Below, piece after piece: positions 11,401-18,285 of a stretch of DNA of 24,070 nucleotides (positions are counted from its first letter, which is position 1; each line of letters starts with the position of its first letter). The notes below the pieces were generated by a model. That model was given only the letters and a program-made list of their open reading frames with translations, was not told where the DNA came from and searched no databases. The translations under genes were made by a program, and so were the position numbers. This stretch comes from Sphacelaria rigidula (lineage: Eukaryota; Phaeophyceae; Sphacelariales), in NCBI GenBank assembly GCA_964200075.2, contig CAXNAA020000228.1:1-24070 (forward strand). Reading direction: 5' to 3'.

Positions 11401-14400
11401 ACTTCCTTCGGGCGATACTACTTACAATCCCTCATTTCCACCACCTATAGGAACTTCCGGAAGGGTTTTTGCCGCACCTTCTTCAAGCGCCCTCTTGAGG
11501 TTCTCGGAGTGCTCGGCGACTCGAACCACTATCCGCCTGGTGATGGTGGACAGCATGACAACGACAGCATGAAACCGCATGTTGCGGAGGGATCCACCCG
11601 GTTGTGCAAAACGCCGCGGCAAGGCTATCAAACGAGCAACAACTAGAGAGAGAACATCCCAGATGCATGTAGAAAATGCTGGGGAGTGCATCAGCACGGA
11701 TCAGTAACCCTCGAGCGCGTCGGGCCATGGTGGAGAAAAGGCGTGCTCAGGATGTGGGTAAACATGCGCTTGTCATGGATGCATCACGCGAGCATGTATA
11801 CAGCTGTACTGCAAGTACCGCAAACAGATTCTCAAAACGTTCCGTGTTGTGCGCCTTAGCGTTCCAGATAGCCCCCATTATACGCGGCGAATTCCCCTCA
11901 ACGTCCGGTTAGATCAACTCCTTCACAACCCTCTTGCGTCGCATCTGCTACCGTGTTCTAGTACGCTAGGATGCGAGTTGGTTGCGAAGGTCAGACGTGA
12001 ACAACTGGGCAATATATCCAGCAAGGCCACTTAATACGTTCAGCGTTGTAGTATAGCAGTGTCGAACATTGGTAAGAGTATGCGAATCACCTGAGAGGAG
12101 GCAGCTGGTCGACCACGTTAGCCTTGAGTCTGCGGATCATGACCTCGTTTGTCAACAGCAGATTTAGCTCATCCGCGTACTCACAACCCGAGATAAAGGG
12201 CACGTGAACAACATTGCCCCCCCTCGAGGTCTGCTCACGCCTGATCACGAAGGGACAGGGGGGTAAAATCAATCATGTTTTGAGCAGTTGAGATAGAATA
12301 AACTGCGCAAGGTGTGTGTGTGTGTGTGTGTGTGTGTTGAGTAAACAGGACGGCAGATGTCAGTCGACACAAACGTCACCACTGGGCAAACAGAGTATCT
12401 AGATTAGCCTGCAAAACCGTTCGAGATGCTAATCGCACCCCAAAAAGTGTCCGGGCTATTCGACGACACCATACTAACCATAGACAACTCATATATTGCC
12501 TCCTTTCCCCCCCCAGGATGCTCCACCTGGCTCCACCTGGTTATGCAGTCCATCCTTTTGATGGATAAGTCGTGCGTTCAGGTGAAGCCCTCCCTGTTCA
12601 GACGCTACAAACACCTCCACCCACACCGTTGGCGCGGAGCCGGCAGCACTGGCTTTTGTGTATTGATTTTGAAGCATACCCTCGAAACCTGACAAAGACA
12701 GACGTTTTCCTGTTTTTTTGTGCTGACCGCTGGACGTTCCCTGAAATGGCCACAGCAGCTTTCTGCATTCGGGTTAGAAAAACACAACGCAAAAACCAAC
12801 GCTCAATTTGCACATGTCGCCGAGGAGAACCGGGCTGGCAAAGCCGGCCCCTCGATGGAGTGTCCCGAACAACACACGAATAGAGGGGGCTGGGGCGGCA
12901 ACATCGTTGGAGAGGTCTGGTGCGAAGTACTTGTCTTTCGTGGCGGGTGTGTGTGTGTGTGCGTGTCCGCCATGGATTTTTTTCACAGGGTAACCTACTT
13001 CGTTTTGGTGTGTGCGTGCGTGTTCGTCATTCGATCCTTGTCATCTGATTGGCTTGCTCGATCTTTCCACGAGGAAGATCCACGGTACTTCATGAACAAA
13101 AAAAGCCCTACATGCTTGGCGCCCGAATAGCATCTCCAACGGCAGTCCCTTTTACCTGCAGGTGATGTAGCGCCAAATCCGATCACTCAGCACGCATGCT
13201 GGCCATGCTAACCTCGCGAGGCTGCTGACTGGTGGAGTCAGCGTATGCGCTACACACACACATCAGACCATCGGTGGTGTATACATCACGCGCCTGGGAT
13301 ACGAAGCGCATCCGCCTGGTACGCACTGGTGCCGCAAAATTGCCGAGGGGCAGTGCATACCCTCCACAATACCAACAGCATGCTTTCACCCTTTTATCAG
13401 GGATCCTCAAAATGAAACTTGCGCACCATATCAAACGAGTTCGACATAAAAATCGCTCACCACAGCTGAGTCAGCGCAACAACTGCGAAACAATCGCCCA
13501 GCCTTTTGAGAAAAAAAAAAAAAGAAGAGGGGAATTCTTCATGGACATGGATAGTGGCGAACATACACGTCACACCATTGATCCTGGGCGAAGCAGCGAA
13601 TACGCACGGCATCCGAAGAGTAATAGTCATACAACAGTAAGTTATCCCCACCTTGCCCCCTGGCAGTAGTTGGAGGCGAAGTCGTACTTTGCTGTGTGAC
13701 TTGGAGGTCGCCCTAGCAGTCCGGGTGAAAGAGCTTCGACCTGCATGCACGTGCACCGAATCACATCGACAAATGGATTGAAGACACATCAACCGCCTTT
13801 CATCACAATCCGCACCTCACGAAGAGACGAGGGCGAGAGTAACCTGGAAAAAAAAACAGATCAACTCTTTCCCACTCATGAGTAATCGCGGCTACACCTC
13901 TCCGCAACCATGGCGAGAAGTGCGCACACGTTAATACTCACCACGACTTATGGAGGGGACGAACCATCGAGCGGAACATCATCAACAACGACGGCCGGTG
14001 TCAACGCTCCGACCGACCAATCTGGCGACGTCGAAGTATTCGATACGCAGACACGGCACACGTGTTCTGACCTGGTTGAAAAGATCGAACGGCTTGGAGA
14101 GGGACGGCGTGCCGGACAGCAGAACAGCGCGCGTGGCCTTCGCGACCACACCCAGGCACACGTTGACCTGCTGCGACTGCGCGCTCTCGTCACCCAGCTG
14201 CAAAATTCACGATCCAACATTTTCGTGTGGAAACGGTCGTTACCGTTTTTTATCGCAGCTTCAACACTGCAAAACATGACACGAAATTACGCAACATCTC
14301 ATGGTGAGGCGGAGGCACAATAATGCGAATATACATTTCGGCCAAAGTGGTGTAGTTTATCCAAACCATACCGATACAGGAGACCGTAAGCAACTCCTCA

Positions 14401-17400
14401 CCTGCCAGTCTACGGCGCAACTGCTGCGGAACATGTACAGTACGTGTCATCAAAAATCCGAAAGCGACTGTGAATACCATCAATGTCGATCTACGGGTGT
14501 ACCAATCGATGTCTCACCTTCGTAGATATTGTGTGACTTTCATCGAATATGACCTGGCTCAAGCAAGAGCATCAGAGCACAGCAGGCAACGACAAACAGG
14601 CGCAGGCGTGCGCCTTGAGTTCTCTTGTTGCTACAGTCGCAAAGTTTGCGATGCTGCATACTGCGAACTATCTCTGCTTCATGCTTGTTGGTTATACTTG
14701 AGGCTGTATGCCACCCAGTGCACCAGATGGGTTGCTCACGATAGAAGACACTCGTGTAGACATGACGCTGACTATATTATGAACGGAGGCAAACTTCAAG
14801 TCGTCGAGTAAGGGCGGAAAAGACGACAGATGAATCCGTTGCAAACCTCGCAGTGGGACTGAGACATCATGGCGGGTGAGCTTACCGCTTTCCAGTCGTC
14901 CTTGCCTATGCTCTCGGACAGCATCCTCAGCATAAAGTACGACACGATCGTTACGCGAGGCCATAAGTGCCTGAACGATGCATGCGGACCGGGTAATGAT
15001 GACGACAGGCCTATGAAACAGGGTACATAATTACATGGCAGTGGGTAGGGTACGATAACCACTCATGTAGCCAACCCCACATTGAACCAACTACAATGAA
15101 ACAGGAGGTACGACGACAAACTGCACTTTGCACTTTTAGAGCAGCCACCACCCCGACATTAGAACATCTTTACGACGTTGACTTGCCATATTCCATGACA
15201 ACTATCATCGTGACTTGCAACAAGTGTAACCATCAGGAAGAATTTGGTTCGGAACTGGTCCAAGAAATGACCCAATGGTGTCGCGATATGTCACGCCCGT
15301 CTGGCGTGACGTTGTTGAGGTCACCAAAATAGAAAAAAACTGTCCTTTCGGTATCGTGGACTGCGGGAACAGCCAACACGAATCGCACTTTGGGAAAGCG
15401 TTACAAAGCTAGGAATAACGCAGCCAAGTTGGACAGTTCTGCTCAAGCATATTGCACTCGTTTGAGTCACCTGTCCAGGCCCTTTAGGTAGAGCTTGTCC
15501 TTATTGCCCCGGATGAGGTGCAAGTCTTCGGGCGCAAGAAACGGGTACCATCGTTCCACCTCCTCCGCCCACCTACGTGTATCCGCATGCAATGTTCGAC
15601 CGCAACGGTCTGCTCGTCAATAGCCAATAACGCCGGTGAATTCTTGTGAGGCCACAAACATTACACATGAACTCCTCCAGCAGGTAATCGGTCCCTCCAG
15701 CAGTACCCGCACCCACAGTCGAAATATTTCCGACAATCGTAGGCAGATTTACTGCCAGCATCGCGGACAGAAGGGCACCACAGACTCTTCGCAAAACCAA
15801 CCGACCATACCTTCAGAAGTCACCATGAAATATGAAGCCACTCAAGGGTGGCCCTTCACAACAGGCAACTTCCAGTAGTCCCGACTCTAGTCGTTGACTT
15901 GACTCACATGAGGCGCATGCTTGCAGGGGCCACAATGAGTAAAGGCCAGTCGCTCTTGTAGCATGCCATCACAGCCAACGCCTGCAACGTCTGTCACAAT
16001 TCATCACAGCAAAGGAGCGACAGACGGCACGACCGGTGATGGCACCGCTTGTTGCTTTCCCTGGTCGGTCTCATTTTACCACACGTTCTTTCCATCCGGT
16101 CATACGACTATCATAGTAGAGTACCACGGTTCTCACCGACCCCGTTTATGATGCATCTTGATATCGTGGCGTGTGACTGTGTACCGTTCCATGGCGAATT
16201 CCACAAAAAATCGAAACAAGCACATTGCATTCGTCATAGCCATCGACAATGAGTGGACGCTCCCACTTTCCAACACACTCGACAATGTCAAACCATTGCA
16301 ACAAGCACCAAACGATCTCTGGGGGGTGCTCGGGAACGCCACGGAAACACCAGATGCTACAGGCAGTCAGCGCATTTGTAACACTTGAGTAGAAGATAAA
16401 CGTTCACGATTTCGAAGCACGGCCGCCGCACTCGTGATAGCTTGCATGGACGCACAGCGCCGTGCAACCTGCGCACGTAGCATCAAATAAATGCCTAGCG
16501 AATTCTTCACACAGCACAGCACACTCAACACGTGTACACACCTTTCCAGTGCCCATCTCGTCCGCAATGAGCAACCGTCCTCTTCTCCTCAAGCCGTACA
16601 TGACACCCTCCCGCTGGAACGGCAGCAACGTGTCCCTCAGACCCGCCGGTAGCGTGTACACCAGACTTTCGCAATGGGTGATCGGTTCTAAACGTCGCGC
16701 GTGCCGGGGAGCAGCTTTTTGGATACCCATGGAGCCGTTCCCTGCGGCCGTGCCTACAGCGACTCCCGCCTCGGAGGCTGCCAGGCGCGAGTAGGTGGTT
16801 TGAGGAATGTCGCGGTAAGGTACCATCTCCTGCAAACCAAAAAACCACAAGCACGATCAAACTGCAGATAAAAAAACAGCCACCGCCATCACGAGTCGTT
16901 TGATTTCCGCTGAAAGATGGCGACTGCCGCGCTGTTTCATAGCGTCAGCAGCCTAGTTTGGCACATCCATGTCCTGCAATGCATGCGTAGTTGCGCAGCT
17001 ACTGACAATTTTTTGAGGGATTGCGTTGCGCTCCCTGTCTTAGCTGTGACATCACACGGGCGGTACTGCATGCCGTTTGAATGCGGTATATATAGCATGC
17101 TTCGCAAACAACAGCCCACGAAGTCTCCTTCCGGCAACAACACACCGACTTAGCAAGTCGTCGGACAAATTCCCGTTTGCTGAGGTCCAGCACAGCCTTC
17201 AAACTGGCTCCTCTATCGCCGGTCTGCCTCGTATCCGGCACGATGCCATTCCTACGGAGCAAATCCCAAGTCCGTCGCGCTGCTGCACCACCTTCTCGGT
17301 GCCCGCCCCGTACAGTTACGGCGAGATGACACCTACGCATTATTTAAACAGTGTTGTGCAGCACAAAGAGGCCATTGAAACAACGCTAGAGTAGGTGATT

Positions 17401-18285
17401 CGATCACCCTCCGTTAAGCGCGCCGCCGGCAACTACAACCGTCGGCTTGTCGTTCGGGATGACCTTGCCATAATGGGCAAAATTTTGCCACGATTGACTT
17501 AAAACTTGAGATACCATCCTTGGATAAGAAGAAAGAACGAGCACCGAGTAACTGCATGGACCGGGAGTTTCAGCCCCGGCAGAGCAGGCCACGACAACGA
17601 CCTTCATGTGAAACAGATCGGATGGAGACTTCCTGTACCTCGGCGAACGTTTCAGACACTCTACCCTCTACCTTGAGATGCCACCAGCATGTTCATCATC
17701 ATCCGCTGGCATATGCGCGGGGCTAGCGCCGTCCGACTGGGCGGCACGCGGGGTAATCTTCTCCGCGACGAGTTCGATCACAGCCCCATTTTTGCGGCTT
17801 GTGCGCTTTGCCTTACACAGCGGGTGGCCGCTACACGCAAAGAAACTGTGTTGTCAAGAGCGGCGAAACGCCAACACGCACAGGGGACAAGCGCGACGGT
17901 AAGCACGGCTCGACATTAGACACAACACGAACATGCAAGTCGAGATTAAAACGTACAGCAACGTACATGTCCACATCCGAAACGAATAAAATTGACAGTT
18001 CCTTTTTGCCCACGGGTATCCATTGAGTTGTGTCAATGGGTGGCGACTTCGCGTCATGAACGTGTAGCGGCCGCACATCCGCTACGTACTCTTCAAGGGA
18101 TGTCATCTCTCACGCCAGGGAAAACCACCGTAGCGTACACAGGCAGCTCTTGAAACTTCCACCTGTTACACGTGCCTGACGCCTCCGAAGTTTTTAGCGA
18201 TAACCGGTTCGCCGCATCTCCAGCAAGGGTCCACGGGGTCACCAGCATCATCCTCTCTCTGCCGTGGTTTCAAGTCTTCATCCGG
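290..18285 (-). CDS. ZRANB3: ZRANB3/SMARCAL1-type SNF2 annealing helicase (spliced gene, 3' end beyond window)
   Basis: Span of one intron-rich gene read right to left. Translated exons give, in order, a C4 zinc finger (CWRC...CSGHPLC), SNF2 motif I (ADEMGTGK), Ia region (WPLLIVAPAS), motif II (DESH), motif III (LLSGTP), lobe 2 (MIRRLKANV, FAHHKIVLDRL, CLRIDGE, SITAGGQGLDF, QAEDRLHRRRQ), the ZRANB3-like tail (LLFEVSDNTGRVHVYR, FVKDWRELPARKRPLL) and a Cys4 finger (LCLFC...RFCSARC). DESH, and the tail after the helicase, are what separate ZRANB3/SMARCAL1 from other SNF2 proteins. Known members reanneal RPA-coated DNA and remodel stalled replication forks in the nucleus; ZRANB3 also has an HNH endonuclease, expected here left of base 1. 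Summed exons give roughly 1450 residues. Most introns are 300-900 bp; larger ones are about 1.0, 1.4 and 2.9 kb. No NZF ubiquitin-binding finger was seen. The 5' end, the 6530-6630 junction and one exon between 379 and 3242 are unresolved. Confidence 0.9.
380..926. other. Intron sequence left of the hAT insertion
   Basis: Long open frames exist on both strands here, but none has a recognisable domain. A minus-strand segment around 465-600 has fitting splice phases for the missing exon before the Cys4 finger, without clear homology. I see no other gene. Confidence 0.5.
927..934. repeat. Target-site duplication, left copy
   Basis: GTTCCATG, identical to 1811-1818, directly abutting the left terminal inverted repeat of the hAT element. 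Confidence 0.9.
935..1810. mobile_element. Non-autonomous hAT-type DNA transposon, 876 bp, inserted in an intron
   Basis: The ends are perfect 16-bp terminal inverted repeats: TAGAGTTGTGAACTGG at 935-950 and its reverse complement at 1795-1810. They are flanked on both sides by the same 8-bp sequence GTTCCATG (927-934 and 1811-1818), a target-site duplication. An 8-bp duplication with a TAGRG-type terminus is the hAT superfamily signature. Both subterminal regions are packed with AACTGG/CCAGTT hexamers in both orientations, typical of transposase binding arrays. No transposase coding region is present, so it would need an enzyme supplied in trans. It lies in the 2.9-kb intron between the helicase exons at 290-379 and 3242-3369. 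Confidence 0.9.
1811..1818. repeat. Target-site duplication, right copy
   Basis: GTTCCATG, identical to 927-934, directly abutting the right terminal inverted repeat of the hAT element. Confidence 0.9.
2299..2404 (-). CDS. Weak candidate exon between the C-terminal domain and the Cys4 finger
   Basis: An open stretch reads WPSSSSVPGPVPSTVGHEGL then FPKFQAV. AG|C would join the previous exon, and a donor at GCG|GTACTT (left edge 2299) or GCG|GTGTGT (2326) ends in phase 0 as needed for the exon at 290-379. Proline-rich PxPVP followed by a YxQAV-like string is what I would expect here, but the match is loose. Another candidate with fitting phase lies at about 465-600 on the same strand. At most one is likely right. 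Confidence 0.25.
2845..2867. repeat. (TTA)n microsatellite
   Basis: About seven uninterrupted TTA units followed by a T run. Confidence 0.9.
3242..3369 (-). CDS. ZRANB3: Helicase exon: ZRANB3 C-terminal domain, FVxDWxxL
   Basis: 42 codons plus AG: VAGEFVKDWRELPARKRPLL, then KGRPSRPPLNEVARRYTPKL ending AG. The pattern AxxFVxEWxxLxxxxRxxLxGxxLxxPL is what ZRANB3 has between its xNFxPxD block and its Cys-rich/HNH end. A good acceptor (CTGGTATCGTTACTTGTACAG|GTG) and consensus donor (GGAAG|GTGAGC) define it. The downstream partner exon is not certain. Confidence 0.88.
3370..4415. other. 1.05-kb intron
   Basis: Bounded by the exons at 3242-3369 and 4416-4494. Short open frames on both strands show no domain, and nothing repeat-like stood out. 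Confidence 0.6.
4416..4494 (-). CDS. ZRANB3: Helicase exon: ZRANB3 C-terminal domain, NFRPEDL
   Basis: One base plus 26 codons: CNFRPEDLDRLFEVARSWSD then GGDAAK. It matches the xNFxPxDL block that follows xHLY in ZRANB3, part of its fork-structure recognition region. Acceptor GATACAG|G, donor GCCAAG|GTCCAG. A donor six bases downstream (GTCCAG|GTTGGC) also keeps frame and would add two residues. Confidence 0.85.
4794..6529 (-). CDS. ZRANB3: Helicase large exon: disordered region, PIP-like motif and start of ZRANB3 C-terminal domain
   Basis: About 575 codons, by far the largest exon. The first three quarters are low complexity: Pro/Thr/Ala-rich, then Lys-rich (GKTKDQKTKTKT), Arg/Ser/Ala-rich with a polyproline run, and a long Glu/Asp tract. 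TKTMEDFF at 6217-6194 resembles a PCNA-interacting PIP box. The end is conserved: ASKLLFEVSDNTGRVHVYRA matches the xFEVSxxTxRIHLY block of ZRANB3, which follows its NZF finger; no NZF is visible. The donor is TGCAG|GTTCGT. The right edge is approximate: the frame opens just upstream of the Met at 6529, and acceptors at about 6532, 6514, 6505 or 6498 are possible. Confidence 0.85.
6194..6217 (-). other. PIP-box-like motif TKTMEDFF
   Basis: Residues about 105-112 of the large exon follow x-x-x-M-x-x-F-F after a Lys/Thr-rich run. This fits the hydrophobic core of a PCNA-interacting peptide except that the usual first Gln is Thr. Human ZRANB3 binds PCNA through a PIP box at a comparable place after the helicase. 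Confidence 0.45.
6633..6805 (-). CDS. ZRANB3: Helicase exon: acidic Asp/Gly/Glu-rich linker
   Basis: Starts with the last base of a GGG codon, then NNHTFEQDSDHASDDDEGNG followed by a GD-rich run and EPMKEGLDAEVAAMLLTPVS. The acceptor (CTTCTCTCGTCGGATGAATTAG|G) joins in phase. The left edge is uncertain: GTCAGT gives 6633, GTAATT gives 6614. Without splicing the frame hits TAA a few codons later, so a splice (or the end of a gene) is forced here. Confidence 0.65.
7285..7407 (-). CDS. ZRANB3: Helicase exon: end of SNF2 domain and linker
   Basis: One base plus 40 codons plus two bases: KLTAQSSVVNGTADAENMDV, then HRVFEAGGLADGEDHYKHFC. GA|G gives the Glu of LSE-KL. Chosen from the pyrimidine-rich acceptor (TTTTGTGTTTCCGCTGTCGCAG|G) and exact phase agreement on both sides, with little sequence homology. 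Donor TGCGG|GTGAGT. Confidence 0.8.
7833..7909 (-). CDS. ZRANB3: Helicase exon: post-motif VI, VNVYF...WLHLS
   Basis: 25 codons plus GA: VKSVNVYFTVLPPGSHDDMR then WLHLS. It matches VNIYFLLAxGTxDExxWxxLxxK, the helix that follows motif VI in ZRANB3. The expected AKGTxDE is PPGSHDD here. Acceptor TGCCGCAG|GTA, donor GCGA|GTGAGT. Confidence 0.9.
8426..8590. repeat. Poly-C tract with assembly gap
   Basis: A run of 32 C's, a GC-rich stretch, ten N's at 8531-8540, and another C run. All inside the 7910-8777 intron. The true length here is unknown, and any proline-rich ORF across it is an artefact. Confidence 0.9.
8778..8955 (-). CDS. ZRANB3: Helicase exon: motifs V and VI
   Basis: One base plus 59 codons. 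It carries ASRLNEFNKNDHCRVLLVSI, then TAGGQGLDFTAASNVVFVEL (motif V) and PAWLRQAEDRLHRRRQ (motif VI). Motif VI in this family normally reads QAEDRxHRIGQ. Here Ile-Gly is replaced by Arg-Arg, although both catalytic arginine positions and the final Gln remain. The usual ELPWxP is ELPESP. Acceptor ..CAACAG|G, donor CGCCAG|GTATTA. Confidence 0.95.
9400..9527 (-). CDS. ZRANB3: Helicase exon: motif IV region (RIDG)
   Basis: 42 codons plus AG. It starts SLEIAGMPRKGQSATASASN and ends NSGFGCLRIDGEVPTAL. The RIDGxxxxxxR motif is conserved in lobe 2. The Ala/Ser/Gly/Asp stretch before it is an insertion relative to human ZRANB3, where the helix leads directly into the IRIDG strand. Acceptor TTTGATTTTTGCCCAACAG|TCG, donor CTGAG|GTATGA. 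Confidence 0.92.
10050..10160 (-). CDS. ZRANB3: Helicase exon: lobe 2 FAHHKxVLD segment
   Basis: 37 codons, phase 0 at both ends: VRSASEWIVDKLSASEETNT then KVVVFAHHKIVLDRLQE. The phrase VVFAHHKxVLDxLxE is almost invariant in ZRANB3 and SMARCAL1 and is part of the C-terminal RecA-like lobe. The acceptor GACGGTGAAAG|GTG is weak in pyrimidines, but the frame and homology are clear. Donor CAAGAG|GTGAGT is ideal. Confidence 0.95.
10852..10985 (-). CDS. ZRANB3: Helicase exon: acidic/Gly-rich insert and SDQQxGLKK segment
   Basis: Two bases plus 44 codons: a low-complexity insert (GYDDNTDGGSEEAHQDPGS...) followed by LRLMSDDQQAGLKK. The last part matches the segment LxSxQQxGIxKxxAVxEWL that precedes helicase motif IV. 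The acceptor has a long pyrimidine-rich run (TTTTTCTTGTGACTGTTGGCTTGGCCAG), and the donor is AAAAAG|GTGGGG. The insert looks lineage-specific. Confidence 0.8.
11445..11536 (-). CDS. ZRANB3: Helicase exon: lobe 2 after the RRLK block
   Basis: One base plus 30 codons plus one base: RIVVRVAEHSENLKRALEEG then AAKTLPEVPI. RRxVxVxVxxxxxxxLxxxL is the usual continuation. The donor is a choice. CTATAG|GTGGTG (used here) keeps the frame into the next exon; GGATT|GTAAGT at 11426 is a closer match to consensus but leaves two bases and shifts the frame. Confidence 0.75.
12091..12240 (-). CDS. ZRANB3: Helicase exon: start of lobe 2 (MIRRLK)
   Basis: One base plus 49 codons plus AG. It begins REQTSRGGNVVHVPFISG and ends EYADELNLLLTNEVMIRRLK followed by ANVVDQLPPL. 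The LxxLLxxxVMIRRLKxxVxxQLPxxR block is a strong SNF2 signature. A pyrimidine-rich acceptor (ACCCCCCTGTCCCTTCGTGATCAG|G) fixes the right edge; the donor is CTCAG|GTGATT. The GRT-SRGGN insert before the conserved block is not one I recognise. Confidence 0.93.
12241..13651. other. 1.4-kb intron
   Basis: Lies between the helicase exons at 12091-12240 and 13652-13740, whose split codon AG|G rejoins exactly. It contains GT microsatellites, a poly-A run at 13511-13523 and no supported gene. Open frames on either strand carry no recognisable domain. Confidence 0.7.
12312..12337. repeat. (GT)n microsatellite
   Basis: About 13 GT units in the 1.4-kb intron; a shorter GT run occurs near 12948-12964. 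Confidence 0.9.
13652..13740 (-). CDS. ZRANB3: Helicase exon: inter-lobe segment
   Basis: 29 codons plus AG: VEALSPGLLGRPPSHTAKYD then FASNYCQGA. It corresponds to VxALxPxLLG...YDFAxxYCxxR in ZRANB3, the segment crossing from lobe 1 toward lobe 2. Acceptor GTGCATGCAG|GTC, donor GCAAG|GTGGGG. The split codon AG|G gives Arg with the next exon. Confidence 0.9.
14072..14197 (-). CDS. ZRANB3: Helicase exon: motif III
   Basis: 42 codons, phase 0 at both ends: LGDESAQSQQVNVCLGVVAK then ATRAVLLSGTPSLSKPFDLFNQ. ATRAVLLSGTPSLSRPFDLFxQ is nearly the family consensus; SGTP couples ATP hydrolysis to movement. The acceptor is GAATTTTGCAG|CTG and the donor ACCAG|GTCAGA. Confidence 0.95.
14518..14553 (-). 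CDS. ZRANB3: Helicase microexon: motif II (DESH Walker B)
   Basis: A 36-bp exon encoding exactly VIFDESHTISTK, with CCAG|GTC acceptor and AAG|GTGAGA donor, phase 0 on both sides. DESH (not DEAH) is the Walker B form typical of the ZRANB3/SMARCAL1 branch; the Asp-Glu pair coordinates Mg-ATP. Too short for ordinary ORF detection, and it would be lost by most automatic gene callers. Confidence 0.92.
14886..14970 (-). CDS. ZRANB3: Helicase exon: lobe 1 segment preceding motif II
   Basis: One base plus 28 codons: HLWPRVTIVSYFMLRMLSES then IGKDDWKA. It matches the conserved VTIVSYxMxRxLS strand and helix just before the DExx box in ZRANB3/SMARCAL1. Acceptor CATCGTTCAG|G, donor AAAGCG|GTAAGC. It ends in phase 0 ahead of the microexon. 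Confidence 0.92.
15471..15572 (-). CDS. ZRANB3: Helicase exon: lobe 1 after motif Ia
   Basis: One base plus 33 codons plus AG: WAEEVERWYPFLAPEDLHL then IRGNKDKLYLKGLD. WxxELERWxPFLxPxDLHLIxGxxD is the expected continuation of the ZRANB3 group. Acceptor ..TACACGTAG|G, donor GACAG|GTGACT. It is phase-consistent with both neighbours. Confidence 0.93.
15908..15990 (-). CDS. ZRANB3: Helicase exon: motif I Thr to motif Ia
   Basis: Reads TLQALAVMACYKSDWPLLIVAPASMRL plus two bases of the next codon. It completes GTGK-TLQAL (end of the P-loop) and carries the WPLLIVAPAS strand/loop of motif Ia, which contacts the DNA backbone in SNF2 enzymes. The acceptor is TTGTGACAG|ACG and the donor a full-consensus CAT|GTGAGT. 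The split codon AT|G joins to the next exon as Met-Trp. Confidence 0.93.
16542..16829 (-). CDS. ZRANB3: Helicase exon: SNF2 N-terminal lobe, Q-like region and motif I (Walker A)
   Basis: 96 codons, phase 0 at both ends. After a non-conserved Gly/Ala-rich start comes LPAGLRDTLLPFQREGVMYGLRRRGRLLIADEMGTGK. LxPFQxEGVxxGLxxxGRxLIADEMGxGK is the diagnostic opening of the ZRANB3/SMARCAL1 ATPase. The P-loop lysine is the last codon; the next exon supplies the following Thr. The acceptor is GTTTGCAG|GAG and the donor GGAAAG|GTGTGT. ATP binding drives translocation on DNA. Confidence 0.95.
17146..17251 (-). CDS. ZRANB3: Helicase exon: linker between zinc finger and SNF2 domain
   Basis: The reading is NGIVPDTRQTGDRGASLK followed by VLDLSKREFVRRLAKS, a short amphipathic segment with no family I can name. 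It is chosen because the phases fit on both sides: one base completes AG|G (Arg) from the zinc-finger exon, and it ends in phase 0 before the Walker exon. The acceptor GCTCCGTAG has a moderate pyrimidine tract, and the donor TCG|GTGTGT is ordinary. Two other AGs downstream keep the frame, so the right edge could be shorter. Confidence rests on phase and codon character only. Confidence 0.5.
17672..17845 (-). CDS. ZRANB3: Helicase exon: second half of the C4 zinc finger and linker
   Basis: Begins FFACSGHPLCKAKR, the characteristic second knuckle (F-h-x-C-S-x-x-P-x-C) of topoisomerase C4 zinc ribbons. A basic patch and a hydrophilic linker (AHMPADDDEHAGG) follow. The acceptor is a pyrimidine-rich ..CTTGACAACACAG. 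The donor is TCAAG|GTAGAG, leaving AG of a split codon. Length is 1 + 57 codons + 2. With the previous exon, all four Cys are present at C-x2-C...C-x5-C, so the finger looks functional. Its position in front of a SNF2 domain is unusual; see findings. Confidence 0.8.
18170..18285 (-). CDS. ZRANB3: Helicase exon: first half of an N-terminal C4 zinc finger
   Basis: The exon reads PDEDLKPRQREDD, then an acidic stretch, then PCWRCGEPVIAKNFGGVRH. It ends two bases into a codon at a GTGTAAC donor (CACGT|GTAAC). CxxCGxPhh is the first knuckle of the topoisomerase-type C4 zinc ribbon (Pfam zf-C4_Topoisom), which in bacterial topoisomerase I repeats binds single-stranded DNA. The split codon joins exactly to the next exon as V-FFACSGHPLC. 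An in-frame TGA lies just upstream of the acceptor, so the exon cannot extend further right. An alternative acceptor gives a right edge of 18275. Confidence 0.75.

Noticed and set aside
17404-17607. Minus-strand frame MKVVVVACSAGAETPG... ending VVVAGGALNGG
   Set aside because: No family recognised, and its only good acceptor gives a frame that does not match the flanking exon phases.
17854-18078. Minus-strand frame starting MCGRYTFMT, like the start of HMCES/YedK SRAP proteins
   Set aside because: The match stops after about eight residues, no other SRAP motif follows, and the region is an intron with the zinc-finger exon overlapping its end in another frame.
17831-18106. 91-codon minus-strand frame starting MTSLEEYVADVRPLHVHD
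   Set aside because: No recognisable domain; it is mostly within the 17846-18169 intron, whose boundaries are fixed by the two halves of the zinc finger.
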